Shown here one piece after another: positions 48,579 to 55,894 of a stretch of DNA of 56,671 nucleotides. Location: contig DWWL01000071.1 of NCBI GenBank assembly GCA_019119775.1, positions 1 through 56,671 of the forward strand. The letters are read 5' to 3'. The stretch comes from Candidatus Lachnoclostridium pullistercoris (lineage in GTDB: Bacteria; Bacillota; Clostridia; Lachnospirales; Lachnospiraceae). A program made the translations under genes and the position numbers. Below the pieces are notes generated by a model. The model searched no databases, was not told the DNA's origin, and saw nothing but the letters and a program-made list of their open reading frames with translations. Every line of letters starts with the position of its first letter. Positions within the stretch are counted from its first letter, which is position 1.

Positions 48579-48794
48579 GAGCTAGAAAACTGAGCTTTTA
48601 TATGAAAAGCGATAGGAGGATGGAATTATTTTCTCAATCGCTATTTTTACATATCTTATTCAGTTTTTTCTTTTCATAGCTTTATCGTAACAACCTTCTG
48701 ATCCATTAACCAATCACATCATACAAGCCATCGATAGATGCAATATGTTATGCAGAGCCAAAAGGTATCCTAAACGACAATGCTAAATAGCTAC
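48579..48794. repeat. 218-bp tandem repeat, copy B
   Basis: Second copy, roughly three quarters identical by eye. The outer stem is extended (AAAACTGA / TCAGTTTT) and the inner hairpin is a different sequence (AGCGAT / ATCGCT) at the same place. Pairing is thus kept while bases change, as expected of a functional RNA. Confidence 0.75.
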
Positions 48795-49082
48795 GCAGAC
48801 GTAGCCTAGAGCGGATCCATCGGAAAAATATGATCAGATAGTATTTGTTATCTCGAAGAAAGATGATACGGCTGTTTAGAAATCTTCAGTTATATAGATT
48901 TCTTTAAATATTAGGAGCAAATAAAGAGCAGCATTTAGAGCGCATTTAAACCTAAGGGAAATGAAATATGGAGCTATTGGAGGGATCTTCTTTCAGGCCT
49001 ATCTGGATATAAAATTAGATAAGTTATATATGAGAGATGCCTGAGCTGGGCCTAGTATCGACGAAGAAAATTAGAAATCCTG

Positions 49083-49533
49083 GCACTATATGGCATGGAG
49101 TTAAGCTGGAGGAAATAAAGAGCCTTGCACATATGTGCGAGGGATTTCGGGCATATGGTAGAAATCCATGCACTATATTGGATTATAAAGATGAGAGGAT
49201 AGTAGAAAATCCTGGCATTATATAGCAAGGAATTAGGATGGAGGTAATGAGAAGCCTAGCATATATATGCATGTAATTTTCCTTAATATGATAGAGATTC
49301 CTAGCACTATATAGCATGAAATTAAAGTGGGGAAAATAAAGAGGCTGGCACATATATGCATGGAATTGTAGAAGTCTGGCAGAAAACCTGGCACTATATG
49401 GCGAGGAATTGAGACCGAGAAAAAAAGGAGCCTGGCATATATGTGCAAGGGATTTCGGGCATATGACAAAGACCATGCACTATATTGGGCTATAAAGATG
49501 AGTAGACAATAAAAAATGCTGGCACTATATAGC
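49083..49533. repeat. 44-bp-period array of near-palindromes
   Basis: Eleven 12-bp cores start at 49083, 49127, 49170, 49215, 49259, 49304, 49348, 49391, 49435, 49477 and 49522, so the spacing is 42-45 bp. Two core types mix: GCACTATATRGC/TTGG and palindromic GCAYATATRTGC (for example GCACATATGTGC, GCATATATATGC). Sequence between cores is diverged but related, and cores 1-3 with flanks are copied as cores 8-10. Not coding. Looks like an array of binding sites at about four helical turns, or a decayed satellite. Confidence 0.8.
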
Positions 49534-50017
49534 CAAGAAAGCCTCATGATATGAATAAGAGGGAGGAAGAACGCCCGCAAGAGGGCTTTTGAACTCATCA
49601 TGAACCCTTGCTGATTGTGGGAATAGCCGTACTATTTCCCGCTCAAGTTGGGCGTAGACATTCGGCATAACCTGATCTATCAGTGTGGAAACATTAAGCT
49701 TTTCAGTAGAGCAGAGGCTACAAACTCAACATTGTATTGATGAACACTTTATCATGCTGGCAAAGCCCAGTATGGAGCCGAACGGTCAAACTGATAAACA
49801 ATAACCCTTTGCAATCAGTCCGCTCAATGTCCTGTATTAGTTTTTGACACTTCGGACGGCCCATGTTTTGCCGATATATTTATTGCTGGCGTATTCCTTG
49901 AAATTTCTGCCTTTTAATTTTACTTTGCAAAATAGTTTAATCTGTATTTTATACAAGAAAACCATAGATTTTGTTACAAAAACACTAAGTAAGATAGGAT
50001 GGAGGAATAAGAGAACA
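49534..50017. other. gene remnants, no intact gene
   Basis: No intact gene. The minus strand from about 49710 to 49535 reads TEKLNVSTLIDQVMPNVYAQ and onward to a stop, without a start, and looks like the end of a decayed mobile-element protein. The rest (49720-50017) is interrupted in all frames. I could not name the source family. Confidence 0.4.
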
Positions 50018-50056
50018 AAAATTTTTTATTAATCAAGATCCAACTATATAATTATA
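50018..50056. repeat. left 39-bp imperfect direct repeat
   Basis: AAAATTTTTTATT, seven variable bases, then ATCCAACTATATAATTATA. The same pattern with the same seven-base gap lies at 55856-55894, giving 32 matched positions of 39 and enclosing 5.8 kb. Confidence 0.75.
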
Positions 50057-50138
50057 GTGTAGTGATATTAAGGAATGCTGGAGAAAGCTATTAACAAAAA
50101 ATTTTATGAAGAAAAGTAAGAGAAAAGGAGAGAAATTT

Positions 50139-51131
50139 ATGGAATTTATTAAAGATGCAGATGGCAAAATACGGATGGAAGGATTCTATTGCGGTTTAAT
50201 AGATAAAGAAAATGTTGAAGATCTATTAAAAAATAAGCATCCAATGGCTTCGGAAGTATGTGAGCCCGCAGTTGAAGGATTTGTGGATCTAATTGAAAGA
50301 GGAAAGTGGAGCGCGGATACAGGAATTATAGCAGTTGATAAGGAGGGAAGAGTCCATGATGGCATTCAGCGTTTGGAGGCAATGAGAAGGGTCATGAGCT
50401 ATGCAGCGGATTTAAAGTTATGGGTGACCATTAGATTTGGAGTAGAATTCAAACCACTCCCATTTGGCCCGACACCACGGACATTAGATGAGATTGCCAG
50501 ATTAGTATATAACGAGTCATATGGAGAACCATACCGAGAGGTGGTAGAATTTCTCTATCGGCATGTTGGATTCTCTTTTGTGCCTATAAGAGATGACGAA
50601 CTCAGATGGGGACATCCAATGCTGGCAGAAGAATATGTATATATCACTAAGAATGATAGGGGAAAGCGTTATTATAAATATAAGCAGTTAAAATTTCCAG
50701 AAGAGGGAGAAGTTTCAAAAGTATATTTTAGAGCAATGCTTTTTCTTTTGATTCAGTCTGGACGGTGGGAGATCGATAGTATTGAGCACCTTTTGGATGT
50801 ATTAGTGCATGGATCGAATGATAAAAAGGATCTGAAAGTTATTAACCATTTTGCAGATGCGAAATTGGAAACGGGTATTTTTAAAACAAATGAGAAAGGA
50901 TGTAAATGGTCAGACTTTGACTTAATAGAGAAACATCTTTCACTGTTTATACCATATTTGGATTTGATAGAGGGAAACAGAAAAAATATACGGTTGCTTT
51001 CGCAGGAAAAAGTAGAGGATTTTGTAGATAAACAGTTAAGAGGCATTTTTGATATTTTAGCTGGAAAAAGGTACTTGGAACGCATAGATTTTGCACGCCA
51101 GAACAATATACTGATATCGCCCAATGCTTAA
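50139..51131 (+). CDS. ParB/DGQHR-like domain protein
   Basis: 330 aa. Near residues 25-90 it has the layout of ParB/sulfiredoxin-fold proteins: an N-terminal position list, a helical segment (VEGFVDLIERGKWSADTG), then IIAVDKEGRVHDGIQRLEAM, where DGxxRLxA corresponds to the phosphate/nucleotide-binding GxxR(R)xxA box. The remaining 230 residues are helical and unfamiliar. A role in DNA partition, modification or regulation is possible, not shown. ATG 50139 chosen for its AAAGGAG site; ATG 50106 is in frame. First gene inside the direct repeats. Confidence 0.6.
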   Translation: MEFIKDADGKIRMEGFYCGLIDKENVEDLLKNKHPMASEVCEPAVEGFVDLIERGKWSADTGIIAVDKEGRVHDGIQRLEAMRRVMSYAADLKLWVTIRFGVEFKPLPFGPTPRTLDEIARLVYNESYGEPYREVVEFLYRHVGFSFVPIRDDELRWGHPMLAEEYVYITKNDRGKRYYKYKQLKFPEEGEVSKVYFRAMLFLLIQSGRWEIDSIEHLLDVLVHGSNDKKDLKVINHFADAKLETGIFKTNEKGCKWSDFDLIEKHLSLFIPYLDLIEGNRKNIRLLSQEKVEDFVDKQLRGIFDILAGKRYLERIDFARQNNILISPNA

Positions 51132-51286
51132 GTAGTAAGAGTAAGATAATGGTGATAGAAAACAGATTGTAGCAGAGTGTTAAATAGCTTAACCGCTTTT
51201 TCAGGAGGATAGACATTTGCCTGAAAAAGCGGTTTTTATTATTTTCTGAAAATTTATGAATCTAATGAGGCGGGAGCTCAAGGGCC

Positions 51287-51892
51287 TTATAATGAATTTT
51301 CGTTGTCTCTGGATAAAAGCGCAGTTAACATCTCCAAAGAAACCATAAGCTCTGCAATAGGGTCAAAATCTGGCTGACTTGTGAAATCATCATATTCGTC
51401 GGCAAACTGTATATCTAGCCAGGCCTCAAGCTCTTCGGAATACTCATTGATAGTTTCTGCGAGATTTTGGCGATTACAAATTGCCGTTATACTTGGCTGG
51501 TAGAAGGAGCAGGCTTGCAAGCTAATGTTATAAGGTAAATCGTTTTCCGCCTGCTTAAGGGCAGTGAGATATACGGTCTGATACAGTGATATTTTGTCTT
51601 CGATGGAAGCTGCGAGTATCGATGAATCCAGAATCCCATATAAATTTTGAGCGAGAAGCAAGGTTTCAGTATGGATTCCCAATTGCCTTGAGGCGTTGGA
51701 AAGATAATGACGGCTACAGTTTTGGCAATGTTGGAGTGTCTGCGATGCGCATCTATGCAGATCACTATCCCAACTTGTGGCATCAATAACATCCTGCAGG
51801 ATTGTCATTAACTGAGGCGTGATTACAGTTGTTGACATTGTAATGAGACGAAATGGTAAATTCTGGGAGCAACTAATCGGTTCTGATATCAT
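51287..51892 (-). CDS. hypothetical protein, XRE-locus neighbour
   Basis: 201 aa, mostly helical and acidic at the C-terminus (LEAWLDIQFADEYDDF), with a cysteine/histidine cluster CASQTLQHCQNCSRHY near residue 47 that may bind metal. Excellent ribosome binding site (GGAGGAAATC). Divergent from the XRE gene at 52163; the 270-bp spacer contains two sets of tandem operator-like repeats. Family not recognised. A gene co-controlled with an XRE regulator in an island is often accessory or defence related, but nothing here proves it. Confidence 0.6.
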   Translation of the reverse strand: MISEPISCSQNLPFRLITMSTTVITPQLMTILQDVIDATSWDSDLHRCASQTLQHCQNCSRHYLSNASRQLGIHTETLLLAQNLYGILDSSILAASIEDKISLYQTVYLTALKQAENDLPYNISLQACSFYQPSITAICNRQNLAETINEYSEELEAWLDIQFADEYDDFTSQPDFDPIAELMVSLEMLTALLSRDNENSL

Positions 51893-51908
51893 AATAGATT
51901 TCCTCCTT

Positions 51909-51941
51909 AAAATGATTGTTTAAATACATAAAAATGATTGT
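51909..51941. promoter_or_regulatory. operator-like tandem repeat 1
   Basis: AAAATGATTGT at 51909-51919 and 51931-51941, 22 bp apart (two helical turns), just upstream of the minus-strand gene's ribosome binding site. Confidence 0.45.
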
Positions 51942-51985
51942 ATATATACAATACATCAAAAACATGCTTATGTCAATACAAAAAA

Positions 51986-52031
51986 AAGATTTTTTAAGAA
52001 CATGATAAAAAAGATCTTTTAAGAACATGAT
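51986..52031. promoter_or_regulatory. operator-like tandem repeat 2
   Basis: A 21-bp unit ending TTTTAAGAACATGAT at 51986-52006 and again at 52011-52031 with one mismatch. Placed in the divergent spacer between 51892 and 52163, so a likely binding site for the XRE protein. Confidence 0.5.
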
Positions 52032-52162
52032 GATTGACAGAAAATTAGTGAATTGTTATCATAAAAGTATTGGAATGCAGAAATCGCCACCTAAGAGTAC
52101 ACTGCACGGTTAAATATCGTATAATGTGCTCCTAGTGACAGTTAGTTACATGGAGGTTAGGC

Positions 52163-52510
52163 ATGAAAATATCTGATAAGATCAAGGAGATAAGAAAATA
52201 TTACGGAATGTCCCAGGCAGAGTTCGCCCAGAAATTAGGAACAACTCGCGCAAATTACTCAAATATCGAGAATGGTTATGTGCATCCTACGCAAATGCTT
52301 ATTAACTGCCTATCGGCAATGTATGGTTTAAGTGAAACATGGCTGACAGATGATAGTCAAGAGGACTTAAGCGTACTAGAGCATACAAATGATACAGCAT
52401 TGTTGACCAAATATCACAAACTAGGGAAAAATTACCAGGAATTTGTGGATAGACATCTTGATATGTTGCTGGAATTGCAAGCAAAAGAGATTAAGGAGAC
52501 TAAGATATGA
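52163..52510 (+). CDS. XRE-family transcriptional regulator
   Basis: 115 aa. N-terminal Cro/CI HTH (YYGMSQAEFAQKLGTTRANYSNIENGYVHPT, helices 1-4), then LSAMYGLSETWLTDD, typical of XRE proteins, and a helical C-terminal tail for dimerisation. Start ATG after GGAGGTTAGGC; -10 TATAAT near 52121. Overlaps the next gene by 4 nt (ATGA), so the two are coupled. Probably represses the divergent promoters at 51900-52130. Confidence 0.88.
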   Translation: MKISDKIKEIRKYYGMSQAEFAQKLGTTRANYSNIENGYVHPTQMLINCLSAMYGLSETWLTDDSQEDLSVLEHTNDTALLTKYHKLGKNYQEFVDRHLDMLLELQAKEIKETKI

Positions 52511-52818
52511 GCATTCATCAAGAGTTAAAACTTATTAAGGAGAGAAGAAGCAAAAGTACAGGATTATTGAGCCGTATATATCAGTATAGGAATTTTGAAA
52601 TCGAAGTAGAAACTGACACTCTGGGAGCTTTACCGGCAGAGTGTAGGATAGAGAATAATAGAATACAGGAACTTTCTATTAGCGTTTGTCCTGGTCGAAA
52701 ACCTGTCTTGAGTTTTTTTCCCTCTTTTATTACATCGCGAGTAGAAGACGTAGAAGTCTTATCAGAGGAATTGAAGGATGCAGCGAAGTTAATGGGAATG
52801 ATAGATAGCATTATTTAG
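52507..52818 (+). CDS. hypothetical protein coupled to the XRE gene
   Basis: 103 aa, starts with charged helix LIKERRSKSTGLLSRIYQYR and ends with LSEELKDAAKLMGMIDSII. The middle looks beta-rich (FEIEVETDTLGALPAECRIE). No membrane segment or recognised motif. Translationally coupled to the XRE gene by an ATGA overlap, so possibly a regulator partner. The following 338 bp have no gene apart from the terminator at 53067. Confidence 0.55.
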   Translation: MSIHQELKLIKERRSKSTGLLSRIYQYRNFEIEVETDTLGALPAECRIENNRIQELSISVCPGRKPVLSFFPSFITSRVEDVEVLSEELKDAAKLMGMIDSII

Positions 52819-53066
52819 AGCTATATGGGCCTTCCAATCTTGTACTTTGCATTTTTCTGACAATAGTATGATTGTAGAGGTGCAGGAGAGAGACTTCCCG
52901 GAATATCGTTAAAAATTTGAACTGTCAAGCTCCTTCCCTTTCAATTTAAGCAACTGTTGCTCCGTAAGATAAATGAAGTTTTGGCTGTAGTGTCACCGAT
53001 TATAAAAAACTTTCTTCATATCTGGGTAATCCCTTCTATGTTTGACATTCCTGAAATTATAAAAAT

Positions 53067-53085
53067 AGCGGGGAACATCCCCGCT
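53067..53085 (-). terminator. terminator of the 549-aa gene
   Basis: AGCGGGGA / TCCCCGCT (53067-53074, 53078-53085) followed on the minus strand by ATTTTTATAA, 70 bp after the stop at 53157. Confidence 0.75.
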
Positions 53086-53156
53086 GTTGATGAACTTGAG
53101 TTTTACGGCCAGTAAAAAGGAAGAGTTCTTTATAAGTTGGAACACAGTTATGATAT

Positions 53157-54806
53157 TCATAGCTTTTCTTGGCTTACGCGGTTAATCCAATCATAGATTG
53201 TTTTAATGGAATACCCAGATTCATTGGCATATTTGGCAACAATACCATTTAATGGACTCTGGCTGTTTTTCAGCTGCTTATACTCATTGTAAAAGGGAAA
53301 AAAATCTTTTGGTAAATCATCCCTCGATAAGCGTGGACGTCCTCTCCTTTCTGGCTTATTGGACGCTGTAGAAGCTTTTTCTAAATTTTCAAAAATTTCT
53401 TTTAAAAATTCAAAATCGATATCAGATATAGTTAATCTAGGACTACATAACTGGTTATAATGTGTAAATAGCTTTTTCATGATATGAAATAATTTAGTTG
53501 GATATCTACTTAATGAAGAAAAATTCTGGATGACAATATCACAGCCATTAAACTCCTCGCAAAGCAGTTTTCGGAATTTTGAAGAAACTTCCTTAGAGTG
53601 ATAGGAGTATTCCCACACAATTTTTTTGGCAAGTTTATAGTAATCCTGGATTTGTTTCATTTCAATCTGTTCGTAGAGAAAGCTATTGCAATAATTACAA
53701 AACTTTATAATATCGTCTAAAGATGTATCACTGGTAACTTTATAGTAAAACACATAACTCTCTACAATATAATCATCAGAGGTAATGTTTTGTTTCTTCT
53801 TGGAGAGGTCAACAATATAATTAAAGAAGGTGAACTCTTCTTTTTCTTTAAGGGAATCCATATAAATGTTATATGCCCTTCGATTCTTTTTCTTTAAAAA
53901 GGGGGCCGACTCGTTGTAGTTCAATCCACTAATATGCTTATATCGTTGGGACACCTCAAAAGGATGCGCATTGAGCCAAGCAATTTTTTTATAGACTGTA
54001 GATTGAGAAAGACCAATCTGCTTGGAATAGTCTTGAATCGTTGTGCCTATTCGTTTAGCTGTTTCTGACTTGATTTTGTTATATTCATAGTAAAACTTAA
54101 GAAATTCATCAGAGAAATCATTTATTGTAACAGGTATAGAGGCTTTTTTAGGGGTACTGGAGGAAATGGAATTCCCTTTGTAAATTTCTAAAAAAAAATC
54201 TAACATTTTATAAGATGTATCATCGTATGTCTTTGCAGTGCTGTTTGATGAACGGATTGGCGCAAAATCAAAAGTAAGGTCTACATTGGTGCTTCCGCTT
54301 ATATGGAGAATGACTTCCTTGTCACGTATTTTTTTAATATTGGACAATATAGAACGTACGGATCCTCCTAAGTCTGATAGTTTTGAGACATGTAGCTTTT
54401 CACCAGTTTTAATCTTTTCCAAAATCTGACGTAGTAGGTTGTTGGAAATGTGATTTTTATAACATATTTCATAGGTGATATATTTTTGGTCTACACGAAA
54501 CTCAAAGGCTGACCGCAAAATCTCAGACATAGTGGTTTCTGGAAATATTTTCATATAAGTATACACAGTAGATCGAACTGCATGTTCACGAGGTAATATA
54601 TAAACAGACTCCCGGATGAAAGAAATGGGTTCGATTATATCTCGTGCATATTTTAGTATATCAGATTTTGATATGCAGGGGTCATCGCCATCATGTCCGA
54701 AAAAAGGTACAGTTTGTCGATGGTACAGCGGTTTCCGATAAAGTTTACCATTTCTATTTTTGTATTTTGGTTCTTCATAAAATTTTTCTGATGTTGTATT
54801 TTCCAT
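53157..54806 (-). CDS. serine-recombinase-like protein lacking catalytic residues
   Basis: 549 aa. Residues about 126-170 (ILEKIKTGEKLHVSKLSDLG; SVRSILSNIKKIRDKEVIL) align with the resolvase block usually read as GDxLxVxxLDRLGRS and following helix E, but the arginines are replaced (SDLGGS) and no active serine is seen. Two resolvase-type HTH modules are recognisable: about 227-280 (DFSDEFLKFYYEYNKI; YSKQIGLSQSTVYKKI) and 490-549 (RGRPRLSRDDLPKDFFPFY; GYSIKTIYDWI). The 200-residue middle is novel. Probably a DNA-binding derivative of a recombinase. Divergent from 55014; own terminator. Confidence 0.6.
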   Translation of the reverse strand: MENTTSEKFYEEPKYKNRNGKLYRKPLYHRQTVPFFGHDGDDPCISKSDILKYARDIIEPISFIRESVYILPREHAVRSTVYTYMKIFPETTMSEILRSAFEFRVDQKYITYEICYKNHISNNLLRQILEKIKTGEKLHVSKLSDLGGSVRSILSNIKKIRDKEVILHISGSTNVDLTFDFAPIRSSNSTAKTYDDTSYKMLDFFLEIYKGNSISSSTPKKASIPVTINDFSDEFLKFYYEYNKIKSETAKRIGTTIQDYSKQIGLSQSTVYKKIAWLNAHPFEVSQRYKHISGLNYNESAPFLKKKNRRAYNIYMDSLKEKEEFTFFNYIVDLSKKKQNITSDDYIVESYVFYYKVTSDTSLDDIIKFCNYCNSFLYEQIEMKQIQDYYKLAKKIVWEYSYHSKEVSSKFRKLLCEEFNGCDIVIQNFSSLSRYPTKLFHIMKKLFTHYNQLCSPRLTISDIDFEFLKEIFENLEKASTASNKPERRGRPRLSRDDLPKDFFPFYNEYKQLKNSQSPLNGIVAKYANESGYSIKTIYDWINRVSQEKL

Positions 54807-55013
54807 AATATTTACCCAATATATATAAAATATTATTTTGATAAATTGAAAAATATTAATTTTTTCTTTGTTATAATATAGTTTTTACATAAAATAATTT
54901 GAAATATATTTCTATTATAAAACATTTATTAATGAAATACAAGCTGTTATACTATGGTCATCTCAATAAGAGATAAACAACAGAAAAAAATCATAAAACA
55001 AAGGAGAAAAGCT

Positions 55014-55553
55014 ATGAACAACAATTATAATGATAAAATCAATGGATTTTATGGGGTGATCTATTCTAAAGAACTCGGCGAGGATTATGATTATGCACAA
55101 CTCTACGATAATCGTGAAGCGTATAAAGCTGATGAAACAATGTTGAAACAAGCAGGGGTCCTGTGTAAAGAATTGAGTTATGAAGAATTCATTCAAGAAT
55201 TATCAAAGCTCACAGATCTGGCGGGAACAATCAGTATTGTGGGAAGTAAACTGGAGGGATACTATAAAGCAGATGTTGAAGCCTATCGTAGAAACAAAGA
55301 TAATAACGATATAAGTAAGGATAATGAAAAGTTAAAAAGGGCGGAGGCTGTTCGAAAAATTAACGAATGGGAAAAGGAAAATATACCTGAAGGACAATTG
55401 GAAGTTCTGACAGTAGAAGATAACCATACAGGAATTATCATGGTTAATGAAAACTATATCTCAACAATGGATTTGATTACGGCAGCCGAAATGATTGATA
55501 AAGGAGATTTCAAAGAAGCTCATAAAAAGTGGATTACCCATCAATATGTATAA
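55014..55553 (+). CDS. hypothetical island protein
   Basis: 179 aa, acidic. The N-terminal part (NGFYGVIYSKELGEDYDYAQ) seems globular, then a helical linker rich in K/D/N (about 95-130), and a C-terminal part ending WITHQYV. An HTH is not apparent. Start chosen at 55014 behind AAGGAGAAAAGCT; an in-frame ATG at 54954 has none. Divergent from the recombinase-like gene over a very AT-rich 207-bp spacer. A large inverted repeat follows directly. Family not recognised. Confidence 0.6.
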   Translation: MNNNYNDKINGFYGVIYSKELGEDYDYAQLYDNREAYKADETMLKQAGVLCKELSYEEFIQELSKLTDLAGTISIVGSKLEGYYKADVEAYRRNKDNNDISKDNEKLKRAEAVRKINEWEKENIPEGQLEVLTVEDNHTGIIMVNENYISTMDLITAAEMIDKGDFKEAHKKWITHQYV

Positions 55554-55557
55554 TAAG

Positions 55558-55707
55558 TGAATATTCTGGTGCCACAGGTTCTTCCGCGTTTTTACGTTTT
55601 TGATATCAAGCTGATTTGGAAAATGCTGATTAATCCAGACACTCTAGTATTTCAAAATCAACCCAATACGGACATTCGCGGAAGAACCTTTAGGACCGGA
55701 ATATTCA
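55558..55707. repeat. 31-bp-arm inverted repeat
   Basis: Arms 55558-55588 and 55677-55707 pair at 25 of 31 positions: outer TGAATATTC, a five-base mismatched bubble, and inner AGGTTCTTCCGCG, perfect. Loop 88 bp, AT-rich, non-coding. Begins 5 bp after the stop of the gene at 55014. Could be the 3' structure of its mRNA, a recombination site or transposon ends. Nothing else is seen in 55708-55855. Confidence 0.7.
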
Positions 55708-55855
55708 TAATAAGCTGGCAAAATAATAGAATATAAACTAGTTGATAGGAAAAAGAGTATTTTATGCCTCTATAGCTACGGCCTGAATTTGATTGCCAAT
55801 CGATATATATGTTCAATTATCCACTTTGAAGATATTCAGGAAAAATCGGTCACAT

Positions 55856-55894
55856 AAAATTTTTTATTTGTTGTTATCCAACTATATAATTATA
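55856..55894. repeat. right 39-bp imperfect direct repeat
   Basis: Partner of 50018-50056. The truncated istA reading frame ends inside it (stop at 55874-55876), so the repeat marks the edge of the segment against IS21 sequence. Confidence 0.75.

Noticed and set aside
48361..48794. Retron or diversity-generating element
   Set aside because: Repeats can fold, but no reverse transcriptase is encoded anywhere in the window.
49083..49533. CRISPR array
   Set aside because: The period is regular, but the conserved part is only 12 bp, the intervening DNA is itself related between units, and no cas gene is near.
49240..49601. 97-aa and 122-aa frames across the 44-bp array
   Set aside because: They only exist because the repeat unit length lets frames stay open for a while; composition is repetitive and no ribosome binding site is present.
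52907..53060. Minus-strand fragment ending in LKLKGKELDSSNF
   Set aside because: A stop codon lies directly upstream and there is no start; too short to assign.
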